This document shows, piece by piece, positions 33,860 through 42,443 of a stretch of 64,000 nucleotides of DNA. The position numbers were made by a program, and so were the translations under genes. Position 1 is the stretch's first letter. Each line of letters opens with the position of its first letter. This DNA comes from Aquimarina sp. Aq107. Lineage in GTDB: Bacteria > Bacteroidota > Bacteroidia > Flavobacteriales > Flavobacteriaceae. The notes below the pieces were generated by a model that was given only the letters and a program-made list of their open reading frames with translations, had not been told where the DNA came from and made no database searches. Location of the stretch: contig NZ_OX030782.1 of assembly GCF_943733665.1 (NCBI RefSeq), positions 4,760,501 through 4,824,500 on the forward strand. Direction: 5' to 3'.

Positions 33860-34201
33860 ATGAAAACTATATTTTTTACCATCGTAATTTTATTTTCTTT
33901 CTCAACTATTAGTGCTCAAGAAACTACTGTTCAAAACACTAATGAAAATACAACTACTGTTAAAGCATCAAAAGTAGATTTTTATAATGCACTTATAAAG
34001 GCAAATAACTTTGACATTACTATTAAGGAAAACAAGAAAAAAGTTACTAATACTACTAAAAAAGACTTTTATAACCTTTTATTAGAAAAAAATGGTTTTA
34101 ATACTGATACTCACAAAACAACAAGATTAACAAATCTTGTAAATAAAGAAGAAAATACAAGAATCACTCAAAAAAATGCTACTGTAAGTTTACTACCATA
34201 A
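33860..34201 (+). CDS. Small secreted protein with a duplicated FYN motif
   Basis: A 113-residue protein that I do not recognise. A signal peptide MKTIFFTIVILFSFSTISAQ is followed by a lysine-, asparagine- and threonine-rich mature part. A short motif occurs twice: KVDFYNALIKANNFD and KKDFYNLLLEKNGFN, about 30 residues apart, suggesting an internal duplication. There is no cysteine. It has its own promoter-like box and terminator, so it is a single-gene unit. It is likely periplasmic or exported, with unknown role. Confidence 0.8.
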   Translation: MKTIFFTIVILFSFSTISAQETTVQNTNENTTTVKASKVDFYNALIKANNFDITIKENKKKVTNTTKKDFYNLLLEKNGFNTDTHKTTRLTNLVNKEENTRITQKNATVSLLP

Positions 34202-34225
34202 TTACTGGGCATAAAAAAATATAGT

Positions 34226-34260
34226 AAATACTCCTTTTAGATAAAAGGAGTATTTTTTTT
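34226..34260 (+). terminator. Intrinsic terminator between the secreted protein gene and tex
   Basis: A stem AAATACTCCTTTT / AAAAGGAGTATTT with a short AGAT loop and a T run to 34260. It lies between convergent genes (33860-34201 on plus, 34278-36407 on minus), and the A/T flanks allow it to serve both. Confidence 0.85.
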
Positions 34261-34277
34261 GACTTTATTTAAAAGTT

Positions 34278-36407
34278 TTAATCAATTAACGAAAGTTGAA
34301 TCCTTTTTCTAGATAGATCCACACTCATCACAGTAACCGTTACATGTTGGTTTAATTGGACTACAGCATTCACATCACTTATATACTCATTTGCAAGTTT
34401 AGAAATATGTATTAATCCACTTTCTTTAATACCTATGTCTACAAAACATCCAAAATTCGTGATATTGTTTACGATGCCTGGCAATTTCATTCCTGATTTT
34501 AAGTCATTAATCGTTTTTACATTTGGATCAAATTCGAAAACGGTTGCCTTCTTTCTTGGATCAACGCCTGGTTTTTCTAATTCTTTTACAATATCTGTTA
34601 AAGTAGGTAATCCAACATCTTCAGAAATATAATCTTGTAACCTAATTTTAGTTATTGCAGTTTTATTTCCTATTAATTCTTTTAAGGAAACTCCAGCATC
34701 TTTTGCCATCTTAGAGACTAACTTATATCTTTCTGGATGTACCGCTGAGTTATCTAATGGGTTTTTTGGTTCTGTTATTCTTAAGAAAGCTGCCGCTTGT
34801 TCATATGCCTTTCCTCCAAGTCTAGGCACTTTTTTTAATTGCTCTCTGGACGCTAACGCTCCATTTTCTGATCGATAATTAACAATGTTTTCTGCAAGCT
34901 TGTCTCCGATTCCGGACACATAACTTAATAATGGTGCACTGGCCGTATTTACATTAATACCCACACTATTTACACAACTCATTACTACCGTATCCAATTC
35001 ATTTTTTAGTTTGGTTTGATCTACATCGTGCTGATATTGACCTACTCCTATTGCTTTAGGATCGATTTTAACCAACTCTGCCAATGGATCTGCTAATCGT
35101 CTTCCAATAGAAACTGCACCACGAACTGTAACATCATAACTAGGAAATTCCGCCCTAGCAATTTTTGATGCTGAATATACAGATGCACCACTTTCATTAA
35201 CCATAAAAACCTGAATCTGCCCTTCGAACGGAATTTTTTTAATAAATGCTTCTGTTTCTCTAGCAGCAGTACCATTTCCTATTGCTATCGCTTCGATTTT
35301 ATAAGCATTTACTAAAGATTTGATCTTTTTTATACCATTGGTCGTTTCACGTTGTGGAGGATGCGGATAGATGTTTTCATTATGAAGTAAATCTCCTTGC
35401 TTATCCAAACAAACTACTTTACAGCCAGATTTAAAACCGGGATCTAACGCTAATATTCTTTTTTGGCCTAAAGGAGACGCTAATAGCAATTGTTTTAAGT
35501 TTTGAGCGAATACTTTAATTGCATTATCATCAGCTTTTTCTTTTGCTTGGTTTAATACTTCGGTAGAAATCGCTGGTGCAAGTAATCTTTTATAAGCATC
35601 AGCAATTGCTAAAAATACTTGATCCGTACAAGCTTCTACATTAGATGTAATCATTACATCATCAATGATATCTAACGCATCATTTTCTGGAACTGTAATT
35701 TTTACTCTTACTATCTTTTCGTTTTCTGCTCTAAGAATGGCCAGTAATCTATGAGAAGGGCATTTATGCAATGGTTCTTCCCACTCAAAATATTGCTGAT
35801 ATTTCTGAGCTTCGTCTTCATCTTTTTTTGTTTTAATAACTGTAGAAGATATTGCAGCTCTACGTTGGTATAATCTTCGAAGTCTGTTTCTTATCTTTTC
35901 ATTTTCATTTACCCATTCTGCAATGATGTCCCTTGCACCTTGTAATGCTAGTTCTTCATTAATGATTGTATCATTAAGATATTGAGATGCCACAAAAAGA
36001 ATCTCCTCTTCTCGTTGCTCCATGATTATTTTTGCCAGAGGCTCAAGTCCTTGCTCCTTAGCAACGGTTGCTTTCGTCTTTCTCTTTTTCTTATAAGGAA
36101 GATATAGATCTTCTACTTCGGATAGTGTTTGTGCAGCTTCTATTCGCTTTTGTAACTCTGGTGTAAGCGCCTCTTGCTCTGCTATAGAAGCGAGTACACT
36201 TTCTTTTCTTTTCTGTAAGGTCTCAAAAACCGTTTTATACTTTACAATTTCACCAATTTCTACCTCATCTAAATTACCAGTCATCTCTTTACGATATCTA
36301 GAAATAAATGGAATTGTGGCACCATCATTTAATAATTCGATGGTTTTGGTGATTTGCTTTTCAGAAACAGGAACCTGTTTAGCGATATAAGAAACAATAT
36401 TCATCAA
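34278..36407 (-). CDS. tex: Tex-family RNA-binding transcription accessory protein
   Basis: A 709-residue protein of the Tex/YhgF family. The order of domains is the helical Tex N-terminal region, a YqgF/RuvX-like nuclease-fold domain containing ILALDPGFKSGCKV and GNGTAARETEAFI, helix-hairpin-helix motifs with SGIGDKLAENIVNYR, and a C-terminal S1 RNA-binding domain (about 640-709) with GCFVDIGIKESGLIHIS. The length is close to the family norm. It binds nucleic acid in the cytoplasm and is linked to transcription and RNA fate. It appears to be a single gene with a shared terminator downstream. Confidence 0.95.
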   Translation of the reverse strand: MMNIVSYIAKQVPVSEKQITKTIELLNDGATIPFISRYRKEMTGNLDEVEIGEIVKYKTVFETLQKRKESVLASIAEQEALTPELQKRIEAAQTLSEVEDLYLPYKKKRKTKATVAKEQGLEPLAKIIMEQREEEILFVASQYLNDTIINEELALQGARDIIAEWVNENEKIRNRLRRLYQRRAAISSTVIKTKKDEDEAQKYQQYFEWEEPLHKCPSHRLLAILRAENEKIVRVKITVPENDALDIIDDVMITSNVEACTDQVFLAIADAYKRLLAPAISTEVLNQAKEKADDNAIKVFAQNLKQLLLASPLGQKRILALDPGFKSGCKVVCLDKQGDLLHNENIYPHPPQRETTNGIKKIKSLVNAYKIEAIAIGNGTAARETEAFIKKIPFEGQIQVFMVNESGASVYSASKIARAEFPSYDVTVRGAVSIGRRLADPLAELVKIDPKAIGVGQYQHDVDQTKLKNELDTVVMSCVNSVGINVNTASAPLLSYVSGIGDKLAENIVNYRSENGALASREQLKKVPRLGGKAYEQAAAFLRITEPKNPLDNSAVHPERYKLVSKMAKDAGVSLKELIGNKTAITKIRLQDYISEDVGLPTLTDIVKELEKPGVDPRKKATVFEFDPNVKTINDLKSGMKLPGIVNNITNFGCFVDIGIKESGLIHISKLANEYISDVNAVVQLNQHVTVTVMSVDLSRKRIQLSLID

Positions 36408-36450
36408 TTACATTTTTTAAACCGCTAAATATATATAAAATTACCTATTT

Positions 36451-37434
36451 CTACTCAAATTTAATGGACTTGATAATCGCCTCCAATTCGAACATGAAAT
36501 TTCTTTTTCTTACTGATGGAGCCAAAACAAAACCTTCTATTACCAATTGTCTATTATTCGCTACATCATCGATTGCGTAGTTTACAAAAGGTCCTGCCAT
36601 ATAACGATCTTTGATTTCCCAAGTTCCTTTAGTTTCGAAAGCAAATTTATCATCTAACTTGGTTTCATAAAGGTAAGGTGCATATGCTTCTTCGGTAATA
36701 AATTTTCCAGAATTAGTAGGTATTTTTAATACTCCTATAGAGTCTCTCACCTTAATAATTTTAGCAATTGTACTAGAATCTTTAGGGATACTTCCTAGAG
36801 GAAGTTCATATATCATCAGATTCATATCTCCATTAGTAATATCTTTACGCAACCAAAAGAATTTATCTTCTTCTTTAGCAATACGATAAGCAGAAGGTAT
36901 TTTAAGCGTAACGCCCATCTTTTCTTTTAACTGCGGAATATATTCTACCGATTTCTTAATTCGATATTGTTTTTCTCGCATTTCTACTTTTTTATACTTT
37001 GCGATCATACCTGCCGACCGTTCTTGAATCAGACGAATAATCTCATCCTGACTAGTTCCAGTAATTACATATCCTAGTTGTGGAGTTGCATATTTATTAT
37101 TTGCAACATATACTTTAGACTCATCCCCTTCTTGAATTTTTAGAAACGTACGATATCTTCTAGCTAAACCAGTAAAAACGTCTGGAGGAATTTGTCTCAT
37201 AGAAAATAACGGTTCTTCTTGTGGTAAACCAGGAACTTCTGCTCCAAAATACTTACGTATTGTATCTCCTAAACTACCTGTCCAAAGTTCATTATCTATA
37301 ATTACAGATAGTTCATTAATCTTACCTATGGATTGTGCGAGTGAACCATTAATTTTTTCTGAAGTATTCTTTTTAGTTTCTGTACAACTTACTATACAAA
37401 ATACACAAATGATGGCTAGAGCTAGTTTTTTCAT
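36451..37434 (-). CDS. DUF4837 family lipoprotein
   Basis: A 327-residue lipoprotein of the Bacteroidetes DUF4837 family with unknown role. The signal peptide ends in the lipobox IVSC, with lipidated C17. The mature part has repeated charged strands and includes segments such as FFWLRKDITNGDMNLMIYELPLG. A TATATTTG promoter box lies only four bases before the ATG, so the message may have almost no leader. It sits downstream of mltD in the same direction, separated by 120 bases holding an inverted repeat. Confidence 0.88.
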   Translation of the reverse strand: MKKLALAIICVFCIVSCTETKKNTSEKINGSLAQSIGKINELSVIIDNELWTGSLGDTIRKYFGAEVPGLPQEEPLFSMRQIPPDVFTGLARRYRTFLKIQEGDESKVYVANNKYATPQLGYVITGTSQDEIIRLIQERSAGMIAKYKKVEMREKQYRIKKSVEYIPQLKEKMGVTLKIPSAYRIAKEEDKFFWLRKDITNGDMNLMIYELPLGSIPKDSSTIAKIIKVRDSIGVLKIPTNSGKFITEEAYAPYLYETKLDDKFAFETKGTWEIKDRYMAGPFVNYAIDDVANNRQLVIEGFVLAPSVRKRNFMFELEAIIKSIKFE

Positions 37435-37438
37435 AATA

Positions 37439-37446
37439 CAAATATA
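37439..37446 (-). promoter_or_regulatory. Promoter box four bases before the DUF4837 start
   Basis: The minus strand reads TATATTTG-TATT-ATG. In this promoter type transcription starts a few bases after the box, so the start would fall on or next to the ATG and the mRNA would be leaderless or nearly so. Confidence 0.5.
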
Positions 37447-37451
37447 CTTGG

Positions 37452-37512
37452 GATGTTATAATATTAAAAATAATACTATCCAGATAACGGATATACTTCG
37501 CGTTATAACATC
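37452..37512. repeat. Spaced inverted repeat upstream of the DUF4837 gene
   Basis: GATGTTATAA at 37452-37461 and its perfect complement TTATAACATC at 37503-37512 are 41 bases apart in the 120-base gap between mltD and the DUF4837 gene. The arms could be paired operator sites or a long-loop hairpin. AT-rich DNA makes chance occurrence possible. Confidence 0.4.
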
Positions 37513-37554
37513 ATAAACCGTTCCAATTGCATTTTTTAAATCAACAAATATTGA

Positions 37555-39186
37555 TTAAGATTTCGATAATTTTAACTTCATACCGGGTTTGATTCCAGTA
37601 CCGCTGATATTATTCCAACTTCGTAGGTTCTCTATCGAAACTCCTTTAAATTTTTGCGAAATGCTCCATAAAGTATCACCAGATTTTACTGTATACGTTT
37701 CGGAACTACTAGGATTAGTACTTACGACTGCTTTTTGGGTCTTTGTTTTCTTTTTTGGTCTATCAACTACGGGACGTCTTGGATAAATAGTTAATCGCTG
37801 TCCTATTCTAAGATTGTTACTTCGTAACCCATTCCATCTTTTTATTTGGCTAACACGTACACCATATCTTCTGGCAATTTTTCCTAAAAAATCACCGCTA
37901 CGTACACGGTATCTTATTTTATCATTAGCTTCAATAAGCTTAGGAAGTGGTTTTTCTCTCTTATTAAACTCTTCTTGTGCTAGTGCGTATATTTGATTTT
38001 CATTAGCAACAAATTTACCTACTTGATCCAACGGCAAACGCAATACATAATTTTCATCTTTTATATGAGGAATAATATCCAATTTATAGGAAGGATTCAA
38101 AAATTGTAGCTCCTCCATATTAATATCCATAACCTCAGATACCTGATCCAAGGTAATCATCTGTTTTACTTTAATTGTATCTGTTTCAAAATAAGCAAAT
38201 TCTGGTTTTCTTGGTTTAAAACCATGTTCTTCTGCATATTCAAAAATATACATCGTTGCTAAAAATGCTGGTAAATACCCTGCAGTTTCTCTTGGTAAAT
38301 TATGACGAATATTCCAATAATTTGTATATCCTCCACTTCGTCTAATTGCCTTTGTAACATTTCCTGGTCCTGAATTATAGGATGCTAATGCCAAATCCCA
38401 ATCTCCGAATACGCGATAAAGACTTGCTAAATATTTACAAGCAGCCTGTGTAGCCATAATAGGGTCCATTCGTTCATCTACATATGAACTTACCTCCAAT
38501 CCAAACATTTTTCCTGTCCCAAACATAAATTGCCATAATCCTGTAGCTCCAACTCTTGATTTCGCTCTAGGTTTTAACGCAGATTCTACGATTGCCAAAT
38601 ACTTTATTTCTAATGGAATATTTTGGTTATCTAATTCTTGTTCAAATAATGGGAAATAAAATTCGCTCAATGCCATCAATCTCTCAAGATGTTCATGGCG
38701 ATTTTTAAGGTAATTTTTAATCACACTTTCTAAAGAAGTATTGTACTCTACATTAAAAGGTGTTCGCGCATTTAATTTTGCTAATCTAGCTTTTAATGTA
38801 TCCGTTGGAAGATCGACATATTCAACAGGCTGATAATCCAATTCGGTAACTGATTTATAAATAGTATCAAACAAACTAGAATTATACAATTCTTGTTTCC
38901 AAATAGAATCTAACTTAGCCAACTGAGGATGATCTTTAATCGAATACATCACACTATCCTTAACAGTTGTTTTAGTAAACGTAGTTGTTTTAAGTTCTCC
39001 GACCGCACTAATAACTTTAGTGGTATCCACTACCTGAACTGTATCTTTTCGTAAAGTTAATTCTTTATCAAGTGTTACTATTCTTGAAGGCTTCGCTTTA
39101 GAGCTTACGGATGGGATTGTATCTTGTGCTTGTAACGAAACTAGACAAAAAAGAAAACTAAGATAAAACCAACAATTTTTAATCAT
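37555..39186 (-). CDS. mltD: Membrane-bound lytic murein transglycosylase D-like protein with LysM domains
   Basis: A 543-residue secreted protein. A signal peptide ends at about residue 20 (VSLQAQ), a linker follows, then a lytic transglycosylase domain with catalytic E201 in AIVESALKP and GATGLWQFM (213-221). Two clear LysM domains follow (YRVRSGDFLGKIARRYGV and YTVKSGDTLWSISQKFKG), and a more degenerate one may precede them. It should bind and cleave glycan strands of peptidoglycan in the periplasm. There is no lipobox, unlike E. coli MltD. Confidence 0.93.
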   Translation of the reverse strand: MIKNCWFYLSFLFCLVSLQAQDTIPSVSSKAKPSRIVTLDKELTLRKDTVQVVDTTKVISAVGELKTTTFTKTTVKDSVMYSIKDHPQLAKLDSIWKQELYNSSLFDTIYKSVTELDYQPVEYVDLPTDTLKARLAKLNARTPFNVEYNTSLESVIKNYLKNRHEHLERLMALSEFYFPLFEQELDNQNIPLEIKYLAIVESALKPRAKSRVGATGLWQFMFGTGKMFGLEVSSYVDERMDPIMATQAACKYLASLYRVFGDWDLALASYNSGPGNVTKAIRRSGGYTNYWNIRHNLPRETAGYLPAFLATMYIFEYAEEHGFKPRKPEFAYFETDTIKVKQMITLDQVSEVMDINMEELQFLNPSYKLDIIPHIKDENYVLRLPLDQVGKFVANENQIYALAQEEFNKREKPLPKLIEANDKIRYRVRSGDFLGKIARRYGVRVSQIKRWNGLRSNNLRIGQRLTIYPRRPVVDRPKKKTKTQKAVVSTNPSSSETYTVKSGDTLWSISQKFKGVSIENLRSWNNISGTGIKPGMKLKLSKS

Positions 39187-39328
39187 TTCAGATATTGTTT
39201 ACAGTTAATCAAACTAACGGATATTTAAGGGTAAATAGTGCCAACTTTCAACAAGTTATTAACAACACTGCTGCGAAAATCGTATTTTTTTTCTAAAACG
39301 CAAAAAATCAACAAGTTAAAAACATAAA

Positions 39329-39353
39329 AAAATCAGTCGAAACGACTGATTTT
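39329..39353 (-). terminator. Intrinsic terminator after pgk
   Basis: A perfect 11-base stem AAAATCAGTCG / CGACTGATTTT with an AAA loop. On the minus strand it is followed by a T run, and it lies 52 bases after the pgk stop. Confidence 0.85.
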
Positions 39354-39404
39354 TAATAACTTTTGAGTTTATTAAGACTTTTCTTACAATAATTTAGTCG
39401 ATTG

Positions 39405-40592
39405 TTAATTTTCTATAGCAGCAATACCCGGAAGTGTTTTTCCTTCTAGACTTTCTAACATCGCTCCACCACCAGTAGAAACATAACTCACTTTGTCACC
39501 AAATCCAAATTGCTTTACCGCAGCAACAGAATCGCCACCACCTACAAGAGAAAAAGCTCCTTTTTCTGTAGCTTCGGCAATAGAATGTCCTAAGGCAATT
39601 GTTCCATTAGCAAAATTTTCCATTTCAAAAACACCTAAAGGTCCATTCCAAAGTATTGTCCTAGAATCTAGAATTACTTGATGAAAATTCTTTATCGTTT
39701 CTGGTCCTGCATCTAATCCTTGCCATCCATCAGGAATTGCATCTACACTCATAGCCTTAGTATTAGCGTTATTATCAAATGCATCTGCTCCAATTACATC
39801 AACTGGCAAGTGTATTTGCACTCCTTTTTCTTCAGCTTTCTTTAAAATCTCTAATGCTAATTCTTGTTTATCATCTTCGCAAATAGAGTCTCCTATTTTT
39901 CCTCCTTGCGCTTTAATAAATGTATAAGTCATCCCTCCACCAACAATCAAGTTATCTACTTTATCAAGGATGTTTTCTATAATTGTAATTTTAGAAGAAA
40001 CCTTAGAGCCTCCAAGAACAGCCGTAATTGGTTTTTCTCCACTTTTAAGTACCTTATCAATACTCTCTATTTCTTTTGCTAATAAACTTCCAAAACATTT
40101 ATTTTCTGGAAAAAATTGCGCCACAATCGTTGTAGAGGCGTGTGCTCTATGCGCTGTTCCAAAAGCATCATTAACATAAACATCTCCTAATTTTGATAAT
40201 TGTTCTGCAAAATTAGTGTCACCAGCTGTTTCTTCCTTATGAAATCTTAAGTTTTCCAAAAGTAATACCTCTCCTGGATTTAATTGTGCAACTGCTGTTT
40301 CTGCTTCTTCTCCTACGCAATTAGATACAAATTTTACCTGTACCCCAATTACATCCGCAACTTGATCTACAATATGATTTAATGAAAACTCATCTTGAAC
40401 TCCTTTAGGACGACCTAAATGTGACATTAAAACAGCACTTCCACCATCTTCTAATATCTTAATAATAGTTGGTTTGGCAGCTTGAATTCTCGTGCTATCA
40501 GTTACTTTAAAATTTTCATCAAGTGGAACATTAAAATCTACTCTGATTAATGCTTTTTTATTTTCAAAATTGATATCATTAATTGTCTTCAT
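39405..40592 (-). CDS. pgk: Phosphoglycerate kinase
   Basis: A 395-residue glycolytic enzyme that moves phosphate from 1,3-bisphosphoglycerate to ADP. Family motifs are RVDFNVPLDENF near the N-terminus, SHLGRPKG, ENLRFHKEE, VLGGSKVSSKI, and VGGGDSVAAV with the C-terminal STGGGAMLE. Length is normal. It is a monocistronic unit with its own terminator and diverges from holB. No other glycolytic gene is adjacent. Confidence 0.98.
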   Translation of the reverse strand: MKTINDINFENKKALIRVDFNVPLDENFKVTDSTRIQAAKPTIIKILEDGGSAVLMSHLGRPKGVQDEFSLNHIVDQVADVIGVQVKFVSNCVGEEAETAVAQLNPGEVLLLENLRFHKEETAGDTNFAEQLSKLGDVYVNDAFGTAHRAHASTTIVAQFFPENKCFGSLLAKEIESIDKVLKSGEKPITAVLGGSKVSSKITIIENILDKVDNLIVGGGMTYTFIKAQGGKIGDSICEDDKQELALEILKKAEEKGVQIHLPVDVIGADAFDNNANTKAMSVDAIPDGWQGLDAGPETIKNFHQVILDSRTILWNGPLGVFEMENFANGTIALGHSIAEATEKGAFSLVGGGDSVAAVKQFGFGDKVSYVSTGGGAMLESLEGKTLPGIAAIEN

Positions 40593-40784
40593 CGGATTGG
40601 ATTGATTTTGGTAAACGAAAATAATTTTATTTCCTCAAAAACACTGAAAACAAATTGAAAAATTAAACTAATTTTTCTGCAAACTTCCACTTTTATCGAT
40701 TTTTAGCAAAAAGAGAGTTTTCAATGAAAAAATCACATTTAATTTATATCTATTACACGCGATACATATTGTACATTATTAAAT

Positions 40785-40792
40785 TATATTTG
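40785..40792 (+). promoter_or_regulatory. Promoter box four bases before the holB start
   Basis: TATATTTG-CTTT-ATG gives a TAnnTTTG box four bases from the start codon, the same spacing as at the DUF4837 gene. A leaderless or nearly leaderless transcript is expected if the box is used. The -33 region shows only a weak ATTG. Confidence 0.45.
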
Positions 40793-40796
40793 CTTT

Positions 40797-41951
40797 ATGC
40801 TTTTTTCAAAAATATTAGGGCTTTCACATATCAAAAGCTACCTCACCACTAGTGTAGAAAGAGGTCGTATTCCTCATGCTCAACTTTTTGTAGGACCTAA
40901 TGGTAGTGGTACCCTGCCGATGGCTATTGCCTATGCTCAATATATTTTATGTGGAAATAAAGAAGGTGAGAACACAGGAGGTAATTCCTCTTGTAATATA
41001 AAGTTTGATCATTTAGCACATCCTGATTTGCATTTTGCATATCCTGTGGCTACTAATGATAAAGTAAAAAAACATCCTACTGCGAATCACTTTGCTGAAG
41101 AATGGAGAACTTTTATAAATGACAACCCCTATGGAAGTATTTTTGATTGGTATCTTTCACTAGGTATTGAAAAAAAACAAGGACAGATAGGTGTTGATGA
41201 AGCATTGGATGTTGTAAAAAAGTTATCGTTAAAAAGTTACGAAGGTGGTTTTAAGGTCATGTTAATCTGGATGGCTGACAAGATGAATATCGCTGCTTCT
41301 AATAAGTTGCTTAAACTAATTGAAGAACCTCCAGAAAAAACCGTTTTCATCTTAATTACAGAAGACGAGGAGCAATTGATACAAACCATAAGGTCTAGAT
41401 GTCAAGTACTACATTTTCCTCCTTTGGGTGAACAAGTTATAAAAGATGCCTTAAAAGCGTCGGAAAACATTTCTGACACAGAAGCTTTAAAAATTGCACA
41501 CCAAGCAAATGGAGATTACAGTAAAGCATTACATCTATTACATCACGATGGTGGTGATGAACAGTTTGAAGACTGGTTTATACAATGGGTACGAACAGCT
41601 TTTAAAGCTAAAGGAAATAAATCTGCAGTGAATGATTTAATCAATTGGAGCGAATCTATAGCAGGATCAGGAAGAGAAACACAAAAAAGATTTTTAAACT
41701 ATTGTCTTGATTTTTTTAGACAAGCATTATTACTAAATTATAATGCAGAAGATCTTGTATTCCTCGAACCCAAAACCAATGGTTTTAAGCTTAAGAATTT
41801 CGCACCATTTATTCATGGTGGTAATATTATGGATATAAGTAATGAATTACAAGACGCAATTTATCATATAGAACGCAATGGTAACGCAAAAATCATCTTG
41901 ACAGACCTTTCTATTAAACTTACTCGATTGTTGCATAAAAAAGCTTTATAA
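40797..41951 (+). CDS. holB: DNA polymerase III delta' subunit
   Basis: A 384-residue clamp-loader subunit of the AAA+ family. The P-loop region reads GPNGSGTLPMA (33-43) with no lysine, as expected for a subunit that does not hydrolyse ATP. The SRC motif is present in TIRSRCQVLHFPP, and KLIEEPPEKTVFILIT precedes it. The zinc-type cysteines are reduced to a few (C52, C66). It loads the sliding clamp together with delta and tau/gamma. The start ATG directly follows a promoter box. Confidence 0.9.
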   Translation: MLFSKILGLSHIKSYLTTSVERGRIPHAQLFVGPNGSGTLPMAIAYAQYILCGNKEGENTGGNSSCNIKFDHLAHPDLHFAYPVATNDKVKKHPTANHFAEEWRTFINDNPYGSIFDWYLSLGIEKKQGQIGVDEALDVVKKLSLKSYEGGFKVMLIWMADKMNIAASNKLLKLIEEPPEKTVFILITEDEEQLIQTIRSRCQVLHFPPLGEQVIKDALKASENISDTEALKIAHQANGDYSKALHLLHHDGGDEQFEDWFIQWVRTAFKAKGNKSAVNDLINWSESIAGSGRETQKRFLNYCLDFFRQALLLNYNAEDLVFLEPKTNGFKLKNFAPFIHGGNIMDISNELQDAIYHIERNGNAKIILTDLSIKLTRLLHKKAL

Positions 41952-41995
41952 GCATTTTTATATTTTTTTAGAATTTCAAAACTAAACTCAATTTT

Positions 41996-42394
41996 ATGGA
42001 TAATTTTATGACTCATATTGTTTCAATTACAATTTTACTGTTTTTACTTATTACTTTTTTACAATCTGGTATCGATAAAATTGCAGACTGGAAAGGAAAT
42101 CTAAGTTGGTTAAAAGAGCATTTTTCAAAAACATTTTTAAAAAATATGGTACCAGCCCTTCTAGGGTCTGTGTTAATTATTGAAATCATCACTTCCATAC
42201 TATGCATTGGTGGTATCTATCATTTAATAATGGATAGTCATACTGGATTTGCAATTGCAGCAATGTTCGCTGCATGTATCACTCTTTTGATGCTTCTTTT
42301 TGGTCAAAGAGTAGCTAAAGATTATCCAGGTGCATTAACAATAACTTGTTATTTTATAGTAGCTGTTTTTGGGTTATATGTAATTACCTCATAA
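41996..42394 (+). CDS. DoxX-like membrane protein
   Basis: A 132-residue protein with four hydrophobic helices. The segment FLQSGIDKIADWKGNLSWLKEHFS is followed by a helix pair and a short cytoplasmic FGQRVAKDYPG turn, as in flavobacterial DoxX-family proteins. The role is unknown; relatives are linked to quinone or thiol oxidation. The start may be ATG 41996 or ATG 42008. It follows holB by 44 bases and ends at a bidirectional terminator. Confidence 0.75.
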   Translation: MDNFMTHIVSITILLFLLITFLQSGIDKIADWKGNLSWLKEHFSKTFLKNMVPALLGSVLIIEIITSILCIGGIYHLIMDSHTGFAIAAMFAACITLLMLLFGQRVAKDYPGALTITCYFIVAVFGLYVITS

Positions 42395-42395
42395 A

Positions 42396-42424
42396 AAAAG
42401 AGCACTATAAAAGTGCTCTTTTGT
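42396..42424 (+). terminator. Bidirectional terminator between the DoxX-like gene and the giant protein gene
   Basis: An 11-base stem AAAAGAGCACT / AGTGCTCTTTT with an ATAAA loop. It lies two bases after the DoxX-like stop and 20 bases downstream of the convergent gene at 42444-48995, with A and T runs on the outer sides. Confidence 0.85.
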
Positions 42425-42443
42425 ACTATGAAAACAATTAATG

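Noticed and set aside
34435..34632. Small plus-strand open frame within tex
   Set aside because: It lies wholly inside the tex coding region in another frame, with no supporting features.
37539..37557. Short inverted repeat at the mltD stop as a terminator
   Set aside because: The stem is six A/T-rich base pairs and is not followed by a T run on the minus strand.
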